DNA of 64,000 bases. It comes from Acidovorax sp. 106. GTDB lineage: Bacteria; Pseudomonadota; Gammaproteobacteria; Burkholderiales; Burkholderiaceae_C. Of this stretch, positions 8,727 through 17,672 are shown one piece after another. The stretch lies in assembly GCF_003663825.1 (NCBI RefSeq), contig NZ_RCCC01000001.1, positions 4,286,501 to 4,350,500 of the forward strand. Reading direction: 5' to 3'. The translations under genes and the position numbers were made by a program. Each line of letters begins with the position of its first letter. Within the stretch, counting starts at the first letter, position 1. The notes below the pieces were generated by a model. That model had not been told where the DNA came from. It was given only the letters and a program-made list of their open reading frames with translations, and did not search any database.

Positions 8727-10094
8727 TTATGGGGTGGCTCTTTGGCCTTGCGGGGCCAAAGGGCCCAGCACCGGATCTGGCCAACAAAGCTCAATACAAA
8801 AGCCTTGGGCACAATCGGGTAAAGAAGTATGCCCGCCATGTGCGCGGACCACCAGATCGGTCAAAACCAAGCCCAGCCCACGCATGGCACTGCCCTGTGC
8901 GTAAGCTTGCTGCCGCAGCGCCTGCTGCAGATCCGACTTGGTTTGCAGGGTGCAGCCGTCGCCGTCATCCTGCAGGCGCAGAACAGTCTCTGCGCCCCTG
9001 CTCCATGCCGTGACTGAAACTGTGCGCGCGTGGAAACGCTGGGCGTTGTCCAGCAGGTTCAGCAAAGCGGCCGCAAGCAGATCGGGGTCGGCAAAGAGAG
9101 GCTCTTGCGCTTGGATCTGAATGTTCAAATCGTGGAACGAGAGCGACCGGATAAATGGTTCCAGCTCAATCGGCTGGCGCTTTGGCTCGATGCCGCTGCG
9201 AAACATCATCAGCAACGCCTGCATCACACGCCCCAGACGCCCAGCGGCTTCGCGGGCCCGCACCAGGCGGGGGCGAATGGCTTCGGGGGCCTCCTTGATG
9301 GCCAGGGCCAGTTGCACATCAATACCCGCCACAGGCGTGCGCAAGGCATGGGCAGCATGGGCGGTGAAGGCACGCTCGCTCACCACACGCCGGGCCAGCC
9401 GCTGCCCCAGCTCAGCCACCGAAGCTTCGATAGGCACCAGCTCCGCCCTGGGCTCAGCGCGGGGCGTCGTCTCGGGGCGCAGGGGGTCGTAGCGTTGCAC
9501 ATGCTGGCTCAGGGCCCCCAGCGGGCTGAGTTCCTGGCGGATGCGCCAGCTCATCCACAACGCCGAGAGCAACCCCAACGAAAGGGCTGCGCCCAGCGTG
9601 TAGAGCACCACCTCGCTGCGTGCCTCATCGCGCTCATTGCGGCTTTGCGCTACCACCAAATAGCGCGTGGTCTGTGGGCTCAAGGGCAAGGCAAAAGCGC
9701 GCCATTGACCATCGGCAGTCCAGAGGGCTTTGGCGTCTGCCTTCGCCAGCAAAGGCTGTGCAGGTGCCTTGTGTGAGCGCTGCCGCACCTCGAACGTCAC
9801 TGCGTCGATCACTTGCCGGACCAAGTGCTCCTCGTACCCAAAGTGCGGGCCGGCAGTGGCGTTCAACGGGCCACCTGCCGATTCGGCAGGCTGGGCCGCC
9901 AACATCCCATGAAAAATCTCGGCAGTCTCGCGCAGCTCCTGGTCCATCAGCTCACCCATCTCATGGGCCATCACCAGCCAGACAACCAGGGTGGTCAGCA
10001 AACCAAAAGCAATGGCAGTCCACAAGAGCGATTGCGTCAACCGGCCAAGAATGGACGGAGGATGGGCCGCGCGCAGGCCATCAGCCAATGGCAT
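8727..10094 (-). CDS. Sensor histidine kinase (QseC/PmrB-like)
   Basis: Inner-membrane sensor kinase of 455 residues. It has a membrane helix at about residues 20-45, a periplasmic sensor of about 120 residues, a second helix (about 160-185) and a HAMP-like linker. The phosphorylated His249 is in AHALRTPVAG, the N box is LLNLLDNAQRF and the G box is MRGLGLVLTDLVVRAHGG. Its start overlaps the end of the response-regulator gene by 14 bases, so the pair is translationally coupled. The ligand is unknown; PepSY and cytochrome b561 genes immediately upstream suggest an envelope or redox-related signal, which is inference. Confidence 0.9.
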   Translation of the reverse strand: MPLADGLRAAHPPSILGRLTQSLLWTAIAFGLLTTLVVWLVMAHEMGELMDQELRETAEIFHGMLAAQPAESAGGPLNATAGPHFGYEEHLVRQVIDAVTFEVRQRSHKAPAQPLLAKADAKALWTADGQWRAFALPLSPQTTRYLVVAQSRNERDEARSEVVLYTLGAALSLGLLSALWMSWRIRQELSPLGALSQHVQRYDPLRPETTPRAEPRAELVPIEASVAELGQRLARRVVSERAFTAHAAHALRTPVAGIDVQLALAIKEAPEAIRPRLVRAREAAGRLGRVMQALLMMFRSGIEPKRQPIELEPFIRSLSFHDLNIQIQAQEPLFADPDLLAAALLNLLDNAQRFHARTVSVTAWSRGAETVLRLQDDGDGCTLQTKSDLQQALRQQAYAQGSAMRGLGLVLTDLVVRAHGGHTSLPDCAQGFCIELCWPDPVLGPLAPQGQRATP

Positions 10095-10746
10095 GGGGTG
10101 CCTCTATCCGGTAACCTAAGCCACGCATAGTCTGAATCAGCCCTTTGCCCAGTTTGCTGCGCAGGTGAAAAACGTGCACTTGCAGGGCGTTGCTGCTGAT
10201 TTCACTGTCCAACCCCAGCACCAGCGCCTCCAGGTCGGAGGCTGAAACGGTGCGCCCGGCGCGCAGCACCAAGGCCTCCAGCACCGCCCATTCGCGGGCC
10301 GTCAGCTCCACCCGCTGGCCGTGCAGGCGCACGGTCTTGTCGGCCAAAGCCACTTCCACGGCTCCAAACGTCTTGCAAGGGGTGCCACCCGCCATACGCC
10401 GGAACAGGGCGCGCAGGCGGGCGCACAGTTCTTCAGGGGCAAAGGGCTTGACCAGGAAATCATCCGCCCCGCTGTCCAGGCCGTGGATGCGGTCGCTGAG
10501 CAAATCACGCGCGGTGAGCACCAGCGCCGGGGTCTTGGCCCCTTTGGATCGCAGTCCCCGCAGCCAGTCCAAGGCTGATCCGTCGGGCAAATTCCAGTCG
10601 AGCAGCCACGCGTCGTAAGGATCGGAGGCCAACACCCGGGCTTGTGCCAGTGTGGAGCACCAGTCCACCAAGTAACCGTCCTGCCCAAGATAATCCCGCA
10701 GGCCTTCGCCCAACGTCAGGTCGTCTTCCAACAGCAGCAGTCGCAC
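10081..10746 (-). CDS. OmpR-family response regulator (QseB/PmrA-like)
   Basis: 221 residues from a GTG start at the first residue of the receiver (VRLLLLEDDLTLGEGL). The frame is open much further upstream, but that extension would overlap the cytochrome gene and is not receiver-like. Asp50 in LLDWNLPDG is the phosphoacceptor, Lys is in DDFLVKPFAPEEL, and the C-terminal winged helix includes LTAREWAVLEALV and ends RGLGYRIEAP. The gene begins 14 bases after the cytochrome b561 stop and overlaps the kinase gene, forming one operon. Confidence 0.9.
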   Translation of the reverse strand: MRLLLLEDDLTLGEGLRDYLGQDGYLVDWCSTLAQARVLASDPYDAWLLDWNLPDGSALDWLRGLRSKGAKTPALVLTARDLLSDRIHGLDSGADDFLVKPFAPEELCARLRALFRRMAGGTPCKTFGAVEVALADKTVRLHGQRVELTAREWAVLEALVLRAGRTVSASDLEALVLGLDSEISSNALQVHVFHLRSKLGKGLIQTMRGLGYRIEAPHAIG

Positions 10747-10760
10747 CTGGGGCCCTTGTC

Positions 10761-11306
10761 TCAAAAACGCTGCTTCACACCCGTGACCATCGCGCGCACC
10801 AGGCGCACGCGCTCCAGCCTCCCCATGGCAATGGCCGCCACCGCGTGCAATCCTGCAGCCCAAAGCAGCGCTTGCGCCAGGCTTTCGTGCAGTTCCATCA
10901 GCCATTCTTCGCCAAAAAATGCGTCAGTGGTTTGCAGCCAGCCCGTGGCGCCCAGGGCCAGCACAAGTGCCATCAACGCCAGCATCATCAAGGCGCCCAG
11001 TGGGTTGTGCCCCTCATAGTGCAAGTGCTGACCCTGGCGCAGGGCCTGCACATGGCGGGCCAGTCGGCCAGGGGTGGGGAAGAAGTCGCTGAACCGCGCG
11101 TGCCTGCTGCCCACGAAGCCCCACACCAGGCGCGCCAGCACCAGTGCACTGGCGGTGTAGCCCACCCACTCATGCGCAGTTTTGCCGTCTTCCAGCACAA
11201 ACTGGTTCAAGACCACGCAAGTGACCAGGCTCCAGTGAAAAATGCGAACAAACAAATCCCACACCCTGGTGGCTGAGGGAGCTTGATCAGAAGGGCTAGG
11301 GTTCAT
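10761..11306 (-). CDS. Cytochrome b561-family di-heme membrane protein
   Basis: 181 residues with four predicted membrane helices. The conserved His residues lie in RIFHWSLV, AHEWVGY, LHYEGHNPLGAL and LHESLAQALLWAAGLHAVAA, as in prokaryotic b561 / Ni-hydrogenase cytochrome b proteins that pass electrons between quinones and periplasmic or membrane partners. The ATG at 11306 is chosen over a TTG six codons upstream. A small periplasmic PepSY protein gene lies 47 bases upstream and a two-component system follows 14 bases downstream. The electron partner is unknown. Confidence 0.9.
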   Translation of the reverse strand: MNPSPSDQAPSATRVWDLFVRIFHWSLVTCVVLNQFVLEDGKTAHEWVGYTASALVLARLVWGFVGSRHARFSDFFPTPGRLARHVQALRQGQHLHYEGHNPLGALMMLALMALVLALGATGWLQTTDAFFGEEWLMELHESLAQALLWAAGLHAVAAIAMGRLERVRLVRAMVTGVKQRF

Positions 11307-11353
11307 GGGCAACTCGCTTGGCAATGGCCGGGATCGGTCTGCGCGACGTTGCT

Positions 11354-11611
11354 TTACTTGCGTTCAAGTTCAGCGCCAGTGGCGGGGTCGAAATAGATTT
11401 CCACCTTTTTGCCTGCTTTGTCCAAGCCGTAGATTTCGTAGCACTTGCCCTTGCTGACCTTGAAGGTGCGGATCCGGTAGCCCTGCTTTTCCAGCCCGGC
11501 CTTGAAGTCGGCCTCTTTCATCCATTTGTCTTGCGGAACATTGCAGGTGGGGCCAGCAAAGGCAGCAGCAGAACCAAGGGCCAGAACGAGTGCGGTGATG
11601 TGCAGTTTCAT
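11354..11611 (-). CDS. Periplasmic PepSY-domain protein
   Basis: 85 residues: a signal peptide (MKLHITALVLALGSAAAFA) followed by one PepSY-type domain containing KQGYRIRTFKVSKGKCYEIYGLDKAGKKVEIYFDP (split here by function as YEIYG and VEIYFDPATGAEL blocks). Two Cys (TCNVP and GKCYE) could form a disulfide. Small PepSY proteins often sit beside cytochrome b561 and two-component genes. It is the first gene of the minus-strand operon and is probably secreted to the periplasm. Function beyond the fold is unknown. Confidence 0.85.
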   Translation of the reverse strand: MKLHITALVLALGSAAAFAGPTCNVPQDKWMKEADFKAGLEKQGYRIRTFKVSKGKCYEIYGLDKAGKKVEIYFDPATGAELERK

Positions 11612-11758
11612 GGGTAACTTTCAAAGAAGATGAACCGAGAAGGCGCAGGCTGTCTGCCCACGAACTGCATTGGAAGCGGTCAAGATTAAGAGGGGATGAA
11701 GGGCGAAGGCCCCTTGAAAAGAGGAGGGGTGCCCGGCGACAGCGCCGCCTGCCAAGGC

Positions 11759-12598
11759 TCAGTGGCCCAGCGCCAGCGCAAACAACTCGTTGCGAAAATG
11801 GATGCCCAGGCGGCCAAAGGCGCGGTTTCGGTAGGTTTTGACGGTGGGCAGGCTCAGACCCAGGTCGCAGGCAATACCCTCTTGCGTCATACCCTGCAGC
11901 AGGCGAGTGCACACGTCGAGCTCGCGCTCGGTCAGGCCCGCGTGGGCACGCAGCAGGCGCTCGCGCAGCGCAGGCAATTGCTGGGGCAAAGCATGGGGCG
12001 GGGTAGGGGTGGTTGGCAAGGCCACAGGCTGTTGCTGGGCCAGGGCAATGTGCTTGCGCGCTAGGGCTAGCAGTACGGGGGCCACGGTTTCAAAGTCGCT
12101 GATCTGCCGGTCCAGAAACGGCCGTTGGTGCTGATGGCGGTAAAAGTTGACGGCAAACACGGCGCCATCGTTTTCGTGCTCGACGATGGAGACCCGCTCG
12201 GCCATGCCGTGGGCCTCATACACGCGCGCCTGGTGTTCGCCGCCCACTTCGCTGGCGGTGAGGTGGCACAAGCGGGTGCTGGGAGCGGCTGCGACCGATT
12301 CCCCCCAAGTGCGGTCGCTGCGATAAGGGCCTGAGAGGTAGGCCCACCAGCAATCTCGCGTGGTGTCTGGAATGCCGTGGCTGGCAGACATGAATAGCGT
12401 GGGTTGGCAATGGCGCCCTGTGCGGTACACCGACCACGACGCTGCGGGCAGCACAGGGGCCAGCTCTTGCAGCAAGCCGCTGGCAAAGCCGGCATCGCCC
12501 AACCGCTGGACCATGCCGCCCAGGGCAGCGACCGTGCCGTGAGTGGGCGGCGGCGCAATACCATCGCCCAAGGTGCTTGCTGGGAGCCAGTGCCTCAT
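11759..12598 (-). CDS. LuxR-type HTH transcriptional regulator
   Basis: 279 residues. The C-terminal 60 residues are a LuxR/FixJ-type helix-turn-helix (LTERELDVCTRLLQGMTQEG, then IACDLGLSLPTVKTYRNRAF). The N-terminal 200 residues are a sensory region I cannot assign; they contain several Trp and aromatic residues. The ATG at 12598 is preferred to a TTG at 12616. The gene is divergent from the DUF3237 / Bug / tannase genes, with about 120 bases between, so it is the probable regulator of that unit. That is inference from position. Confidence 0.85.
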   Translation of the reverse strand: MRHWLPASTLGDGIAPPPTHGTVAALGGMVQRLGDAGFASGLLQELAPVLPAASWSVYRTGRHCQPTLFMSASHGIPDTTRDCWWAYLSGPYRSDRTWGESVAAAPSTRLCHLTASEVGGEHQARVYEAHGMAERVSIVEHENDGAVFAVNFYRHQHQRPFLDRQISDFETVAPVLLALARKHIALAQQQPVALPTTPTPPHALPQQLPALRERLLRAHAGLTERELDVCTRLLQGMTQEGIACDLGLSLPTVKTYRNRAFGRLGIHFRNELFALALGH

Positions 12599-12720
12599 GG
12601 GTGGTATGCAGCGCAACGGCAGTTGAAAGTCATCGTGTCATCTTCAGGGATGACGCGAATCAAGCGCCACAGGGCTTACGCTAGGTTGCGTTGCACCTTG
12701 CCAAAACCTCAAAGCCCACT

Positions 12721-13197
12721 ATGACCGAACCTGTCCCATTGCCTGAACCCCGTTTGCGCTTTTTTGCCGACCTGCGCGTGCAGGTGGGCGCACCCCAAGA
12801 GGTGGGCCGCACCGTGCATGGCCTGCGCCGCCTGATCCCCATCACCGGTGGCCACGCCACGGGCGATGGCTGGCAAGCGCGGGTACTGGCGGGAGGGGCC
12901 GATTTTCAGCTCATCGTGAGCGACACCCTGGCCGAGCTGGACGCCCGCTACACGCTGGAGACCGATGCCGGTGACCTCGTTTATGTGCAAAACCGCGCCT
13001 TGCGCTCAGGCCCGCCGGAGCTGATGGCGCAGCTGGCACGTGGCGAGCTGGTGGACCCTGCACTCATCTACTTTCGCTGCAGCCCCCAGTTTGAAACCGC
13101 GTCCCCCACCTTGCGCTGGATTGCCGAGCGCCTATTCACCGGCAGCGGCGCCCGTTACCCGGATGCAGTGGCCATGCGCTTTTGGGAGGTGATGTAG
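12721..13197 (+). CDS. DUF3237 family protein
   Basis: 158 residues, cytoplasmic, no signal peptide. The pattern with LRFFADLRVQVG at the start, RRLIPITGGHATGDGW and a late YFRCSPQFETASP motif with LRWIAERLF matches DUF3237, a beta-barrel family with no assigned reaction. Family members often sit with aromatic-compound degradation and tripartite transporter genes, as here. ATG at 12721; the open frame further upstream is discounted. It is the first gene after the divergent LuxR-type regulator and is followed after 99 bases by the Bug-type binding protein. Confidence 0.85.
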   Translation: MTEPVPLPEPRLRFFADLRVQVGAPQEVGRTVHGLRRLIPITGGHATGDGWQARVLAGGADFQLIVSDTLAELDARYTLETDAGDLVYVQNRALRSGPPELMAQLARGELVDPALIYFRCSPQFETASPTLRWIAERLFTGSGARYPDAVAMRFWEVM

Positions 13198-13296
13198 ACA
13201 CCTCAGCCCATGCCAGAACGATCAGCTTCTCGGCCCGCCATGGGCCCATCACAGCAATCACACCCAGCACTCGAAAAACACCAGGAGACCTTTGCC

Positions 13297-14319
13297 ATGA
13301 CACACCAACCCCACCCCGCCCCAACCACCCGCCGCAGCGCCCTCCAGCTTGCCAGCATGGCTGCGGTGCTGGCCACCAGCCTCGCGCCCTTCACTGGGGC
13401 CTGGGCGCAAACGGCGCCATACCCCAACAAGCCCGTGCGCATCATCGTGGGCTTTGCCGCAGGCACGGGGCCGGACATCGTGGCCCGGCTGCTGGCGCAA
13501 AAGCTCTCGGAGGGCTGGGGCAACTTGGGTGTGATCGTTGACAACAAGCCCGGCGCGGGCGGCTTGATTGCCGCCAGCGAGGCCGCACGCGCAGCCCCCG
13601 ATGGCTACACGTTGATGCTGGGCGAAACGGGCCAGCTCAGTATTGCCCCCAGCAGCTACAACAAGCTGCCCTACGACCCGCAAAGGGACTTTGCCGCAGT
13701 CAGCCAAGTTGTCACCGCAGACTTTGCCTTGCTGGTCAACCCGCAAAAGGTGCCCGCGCGCAACGTCAAAGATTTTGTGGCCTGGACACAGCAGCAAAAG
13801 GGGCTGTTCCTGGCCACGTTTGGTGCGGGCACCCCGGGCCACTTTGGCGCCTTCATGTTTGGCGAAGCCGTCAAGCTCAAGCCCGAGCCCGTGCACTACA
13901 AAAGCACGGCCGACGCGCTGGGAGGCTTGTTTGGCGGCGATGTCCAGGGCGTCTTTGCCAGCGTGGGCCTGGCGGCCCCCAATGTGAAGGCGGGCAAGCT
14001 GATTGCCCTGGGCACCACAGGGGGCACCCGGTCCAACGCGCTGCCCGATGTGCCCACCATGAAGGAGCAGGGGTATAGCGGCCTGGAATTCAATTCGTGG
14101 TTTGGCATCGTGGCGCCCAGTAAGACGCCACCCGACATCCTTGCGCGCCTGCAGGCCGACGTGATAAAGGCCGTGCAATCGGCCGATGGCAAGGTCAAGC
14201 TGGAAGAAGCAGGCTTTCGGGCAACGGGCACCAGCCGTGAGGAGTTTGCCCGTGTAATTGCGGCCGATGCCGTGACCTGGGGCAAGGCCGTGGCTGCGAC
14301 CGGGTTCAAGGCCGACTGA
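13297..14319 (+). CDS. Bug/TctC-type periplasmic substrate-binding protein
   Basis: 340 residues: an RR-containing signal peptide (TRRSALQLASMAAVLATSLA, cleavage about GAWAQ) and a TctC/Bug fold beginning YPNKPVRIIVGFAAGTGPDIVAR. NKPGAGGLIAASEAARAAPDGYTL is the characteristic Bug block, shown here as NKPGAGG and APDGYT. Such proteins capture carboxylates or aromatic acids for tripartite transporters, but no TctAB membrane genes are in the window, as with many orphan Bug proteins. CAGGAGA lies 9 bases before the ATG. The tannase-family esterase gene follows after 47 bases, so the ligand may be an aromatic acid released by that enzyme (inference). Confidence 0.93.
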   Translation: MTHQPHPAPTTRRSALQLASMAAVLATSLAPFTGAWAQTAPYPNKPVRIIVGFAAGTGPDIVARLLAQKLSEGWGNLGVIVDNKPGAGGLIAASEAARAAPDGYTLMLGETGQLSIAPSSYNKLPYDPQRDFAAVSQVVTADFALLVNPQKVPARNVKDFVAWTQQQKGLFLATFGAGTPGHFGAFMFGEAVKLKPEPVHYKSTADALGGLFGGDVQGVFASVGLAAPNVKAGKLIALGTTGGTRSNALPDVPTMKEQGYSGLEFNSWFGIVAPSKTPPDILARLQADVIKAVQSADGKVKLEEAGFRATGTSREEFARVIAADAVTWGKAVAATGFKAD

Positions 14320-14366
14320 TCCTGCGCCAGCTTCCGCAAAACACAACAATACGAGGAGTCACCGCC

Positions 14367-16088
14367 ATGCCCCAAGGACGCCCAAAAAATCGCCGGGCCA
14401 TTCAGACCACGCCCAGCAAAACGGGCCCAGCAATGCGCACCAGCCTCTGGCCCACAGCACTGCTGGCACCGCTGACGCTGGCATTGAGTGCCTGCGGCGG
14501 CGGCAGCGCCATGCTGGTCACCGACGCAGCCAATCCGGCGGCCGCTTGTGCCGACCTGGTCGCCAAGGCCCAGCTCGGCGGCACCACGTTGGCCACCAGC
14601 TACGTACCTGCGGAAACCCGCCGCCCTGGAGGCGCCACGTCGGGCAGCTTTCTGCCTGGGCACTGCGTGGTCACCGGCAGCATCAACCCCCGCGTGGGCG
14701 TGGATGGCAAAAACTACGCCATCGGCTTCCAGCTGAGCCTGCCGGACCAATGGAATGGGCGGTTTCTGTTCATTGGTGGTGGGGGTAATGATGGCGTCTT
14801 ACGCGACACATCGCTCAGCTCCAGCATCTCGGGCGGCACCGCGTCCCCCCTGCGGCAAGGATTTGCCGTGGTGTCCACCGATGCGGGGCACAGCGGCACC
14901 AGCGCCAGCTTTGGTGCCGACCCACAGGCGCGCATTGACCACGCCTACAACTCGTACGACAAAACGGCGGTGGCCTCCAAGTCGCTCATCAGCACCCGTT
15001 ATGGCCGCAAGCCAGACCGCTCGTACTTCTCGGGCTGCTCGGGCGGTGGACGCCAGGGCATGATGTTCTCGCAGCGGTTTCCAGACTACTTTGACGGCAT
15101 CACCGCAGGGGCGCCCGCCATGCGCGTGTCCAGCGGCGCCACGGTGGCCGCCATGTGGAACACCATCCAGTTCAATGCCATCGCTCCGCAAGACGCCAGC
15201 GGCAAGCGCATCCTGTCGCAGGCCTTCAGCAATGGCGATCTCAAGCTGGTAGCCAATGCCGTCAATGCCACATGCGACGCCGCCGACGGGGTGGTCGATG
15301 GCCTGGCGCAAAACTTCCAGGCCTGCAAGGCGTTCGACCCCGCCGTGCTGCAATGCAGCGGCAGCAAGACCGACCGCTGCCTGTCATCAGCGCAAGTGGG
15401 CGCACTCAAAAATGTGTTTGCCGGTCCACGCAATTCAGCAGGCAAAGCGTTGTACACGGGCCAGCCCTGGGACGCCGGTCTGGCAGCCTCGGGCTGGCGC
15501 AGTTGGACGCTGGGCAACTCCACCACAGCCACGCCCGACGCCCGCTACATCACCCTCATGGTGGACGCGCTGACCAACGAATTTTTCACGCCCCCCGATG
15601 TGGAATTCGACCCGCTCAAGTTCCACTTTGACACGGACCCTGCCCGCATGGAGGCTTACTCAGCCATCTACGACACGTACCGCGATGACAAGCTGGCCGC
15701 CTTCCAGCAGCGCGGGGGCAAGATGCTGTTCATCCACGGCATGTCAGACCCCATCTTCTCGGCGTTTGACACCATCGACTACTACGAGCGCCTGGCGGCC
15801 AACAACGGCGGCATGGCAGCCACCCAGAACTTTGCAAGGACCTTTTTGGTACCCGGCATGAACCACTGCGCTGGCGGGCCAGCCACTGACAATTTCGACT
15901 CCATCCAGACCATGGTGGATTGGGTGGAAAAAGGCATTGCACCGCAGAGCATCACCGCCAAGGCCCTGGCCAGCAGCGCTGATTTTCCGAACCGCACGCG
16001 GCCCCTGTGCCCTTACCCACAGTTTGCCAAATACAAGGGCACAGGCAGCGTAGAGGATGCCAGCAGCTTTGTCTGCACAGCACCCTAG
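14367..16088 (+). CDS. Tannase / feruloyl-esterase family lipoprotein
   Basis: 573 residues, an alpha/beta hydrolase of the tannase family, which cleaves ester bonds of aromatic acids. A lipobox (LALSACGGG) ends the signal peptide, so it is probably membrane-anchored outside the cytoplasm. Catalytic residues read as Cys224-Ser225 in SGCSGGGRQGM, Asp461 in MSDPIFS and His500-Cys501 in MNHCAGG. This is the CS-D-HC pattern in which a disulfide ties Ser and His together. GAGGAG before the ATG at 14367 supports that start; a second ATG at 14433 gives a more compact signal peptide. Its neighbours suggest ester hydrolysis followed by uptake. The substrate (ferulate, gallate, phthalate ester or other) is unknown. 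Confidence 0.9.
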   Translation: MPQGRPKNRRAIQTTPSKTGPAMRTSLWPTALLAPLTLALSACGGGSAMLVTDAANPAAACADLVAKAQLGGTTLATSYVPAETRRPGGATSGSFLPGHCVVTGSINPRVGVDGKNYAIGFQLSLPDQWNGRFLFIGGGGNDGVLRDTSLSSSISGGTASPLRQGFAVVSTDAGHSGTSASFGADPQARIDHAYNSYDKTAVASKSLISTRYGRKPDRSYFSGCSGGGRQGMMFSQRFPDYFDGITAGAPAMRVSSGATVAAMWNTIQFNAIAPQDASGKRILSQAFSNGDLKLVANAVNATCDAADGVVDGLAQNFQACKAFDPAVLQCSGSKTDRCLSSAQVGALKNVFAGPRNSAGKALYTGQPWDAGLAASGWRSWTLGNSTTATPDARYITLMVDALTNEFFTPPDVEFDPLKFHFDTDPARMEAYSAIYDTYRDDKLAAFQQRGGKMLFIHGMSDPIFSAFDTIDYYERLAANNGGMAATQNFARTFLVPGMNHCAGGPATDNFDSIQTMVDWVEKGIAPQSITAKALASSADFPNRTRPLCPYPQFAKYKGTGSVEDASSFVCTAP

Positions 16089-16189
16089 CGCGCAAAGATG
16101 GCAGGCATGGGGCGGACAAAGGCAGGGCGCCCGGTCTGCCCCCTAGTCTGCATCTTGCACAGCCACACTGGCCTTGCAGCAGGGCTGGC

Positions 16190-16441
16190 TTAGCCTTTGC
16201 TTTTGACCAGGCTGTAAATCACCAACAGCACCACTGCGCCGATCACCGAGGCGAACCAGCCAGCGGCTGCGCCTTGTGCATACCACCCCATGGCCGCGCC
16301 CACATAGCTGGCCAAAAACGATCCCGCCACCCCCAGCAGGGCCGTCATGATCCAGCCGAGCTTGTCATCGCCCGGTTTGACGGCCCGCGCAATCAATCCC
16401 ACCACCAAGCCCACAAGCAGGGTTCCCAACAAAGACAGCAT
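16190..16441 (-). CDS. GlsB/YeaQ/YmgE-family stress membrane protein
   Basis: 83 residues, almost entirely membrane helices with glycine-rich packing (GTLLVGLVVGLIARAVKPGDD, split as LVGLIARAVKPGDD, then GWIMTALLGVAGSFLASYVG and VIGAVVLLVIYSLV). This is the usual length and pattern of the transglycosylase-associated GlsB/YeaQ family of small inner-membrane proteins induced by stress. An open frame upstream adds over 100 residues but is not family-like. The exact biochemical role is unknown. Confidence 0.9.
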   Translation of the reverse strand: MLSLLGTLLVGLVVGLIARAVKPGDDKLGWIMTALLGVAGSFLASYVGAAMGWYAQGAAAGWFASVIGAVVLLVIYSLVKSKG

Positions 16442-16650
16442 GGAGATTTCTTTCAAAAAAACGAGTTCTGGAATGTAAGGCCCGGGAATGGGCCGGGTTG
16501 TCAGACAGGGACGCGATCCATGCCATGCGGCATGGGTAGGCCTTGTCTGGCACGCGCTAAAGCCACACGCTGGCAGGCCTAGGCAGCACAACGCCGGATG
16601 ATAGCGGCCATGGCGTGCAGGTCGCACGCGTCTGATGAAAAGGAGTTGGA

Positions 16651-17034
16651 ATGAAGTACCTCGATTTGCCCCTGGGCCGCTCTGGCCTCGCTTGCGCGGC
16701 AGCATCCTTGGCCCTGTGTCTACCAATGAGCACCCTGCATGCACAGACATCAGAGGACGCATCTCTGGCACGGGGTGCCCAAGAAGACAGCACGCCGCAA
16801 CAGCGCTACCAAACTGCTATACGGGAAGCGGGTGGTGGGCTCAAGATCAGCTTGGAGGAGTGCAAGGCAGCACCGGCGACGGAACGCACGGCTTGCAACG
16901 CACAGGCCCGCGCCCGTTACACGGAAGACATGGCCGCAGCTAAGGCGCTATTGAAAAACCCCGAAGCACGTCCCTTGAATGTGACCGGAGGGCCCATCCG
17001 TTCCACCATCACGGCTATGGACGTCAAGCCCTGA
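16651..17034 (+). CDS. Small exported protein of unknown function
   Basis: 127 residues, preceded by AAGGAG 6 bases before the ATG. A signal peptide (hydrophobic ACAAASLALCLPMS, cleavage near LHAQT) leads to a mature part of about 95 mostly charged residues with LEECKAAPATERTACNAQAR holding two Cys. I do not recognise a family. It stands alone between convergent or divergent minus-strand genes. The ribosome-binding site and signal peptide make it a credible gene. Confidence 0.65.
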   Translation: MKYLDLPLGRSGLACAAASLALCLPMSTLHAQTSEDASLARGAQEDSTPQQRYQTAIREAGGGLKISLEECKAAPATERTACNAQARARYTEDMAAAKALLKNPEARPLNVTGGPIRSTITAMDVKP

Positions 17035-17081
17035 GCGGGCCGCTGACAGCGGTTGCGAGGGCAGCAAGCCTGCGCGCTGGC

Positions 17082-17672
17082 TTACTTGCTGTCGTCGGCT
17101 TGCTGCGCCGCAAATTGGTTGGCGGCTGACGGCGTGACGCGGCGGGCACCATCGAAGCGGCGCTGCCAGTAGGTCTGGCGCATGTCTTCAACGCGCACTT
17201 CCGAGCCGCTGCGGGGCGAGTGGATGAACTTGCCGTCACCCACGTAAATGCCTACGTGGCTGAAGGTGCGGCGCATGGTGTTGAAGAACACCAGATCACC
17301 CGGCTGCAGCTCTTTCTTGTCGATGACTTCGGTGGAAGCCGCCTGCTGGTCTGCACGGCGCGGCAAGATCAGGCCCACGGTTTGCTGGTACATGGCCCGC
17401 ACAAAACCGCTGCAGTCAAACCCGGTTTCGGCACTGTTGCCACCCCGTTTGTAGGGCACGCCCAGGAAACCCATGGCGTTCACCACCAGGTCCGAGGCAC
17501 GGTCTGCCACGGTGTGTGCCTTGTCTGCCATGCTCAGGCGCACATGTTCCAGTTGGGTGAAAAAGCCTTTATCGGTCAAAAGGCGGTCGATTTCGTCGGA
17601 GTTTGCGTCAACGGGGGCCGCATGGGCCGCCGAGGCAAAAACGATGAGAAGTGAGCAAAGCCATTTGGACAT
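17082..17672 (-). CDS. NlpC/P60 (C40) cell-wall peptidase
   Basis: 196 residues with a signal peptide (CSLLIVFASAAHA). The C-terminal NlpC/P60 domain holds the catalytic Cys in GFDCSGFVRAMYQQ, His in TFSHVGIYVGDGKFIHSP and further polar residues in that block. It probably cuts peptide cross-links of peptidoglycan in the periplasm. ATG at 17672 is chosen because the signal peptide starts there; a GTG six codons upstream is possible. No strong ribosome-binding site is visible for either. It is divergent from the isochorismatase-like gene. Confidence 0.9.
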   Translation of the reverse strand: MSKWLCSLLIVFASAAHAAPVDANSDEIDRLLTDKGFFTQLEHVRLSMADKAHTVADRASDLVVNAMGFLGVPYKRGGNSAETGFDCSGFVRAMYQQTVGLILPRRADQQAASTEVIDKKELQPGDLVFFNTMRRTFSHVGIYVGDGKFIHSPRSGSEVRVEDMRQTYWQRRFDGARRVTPSAANQFAAQQADDSK

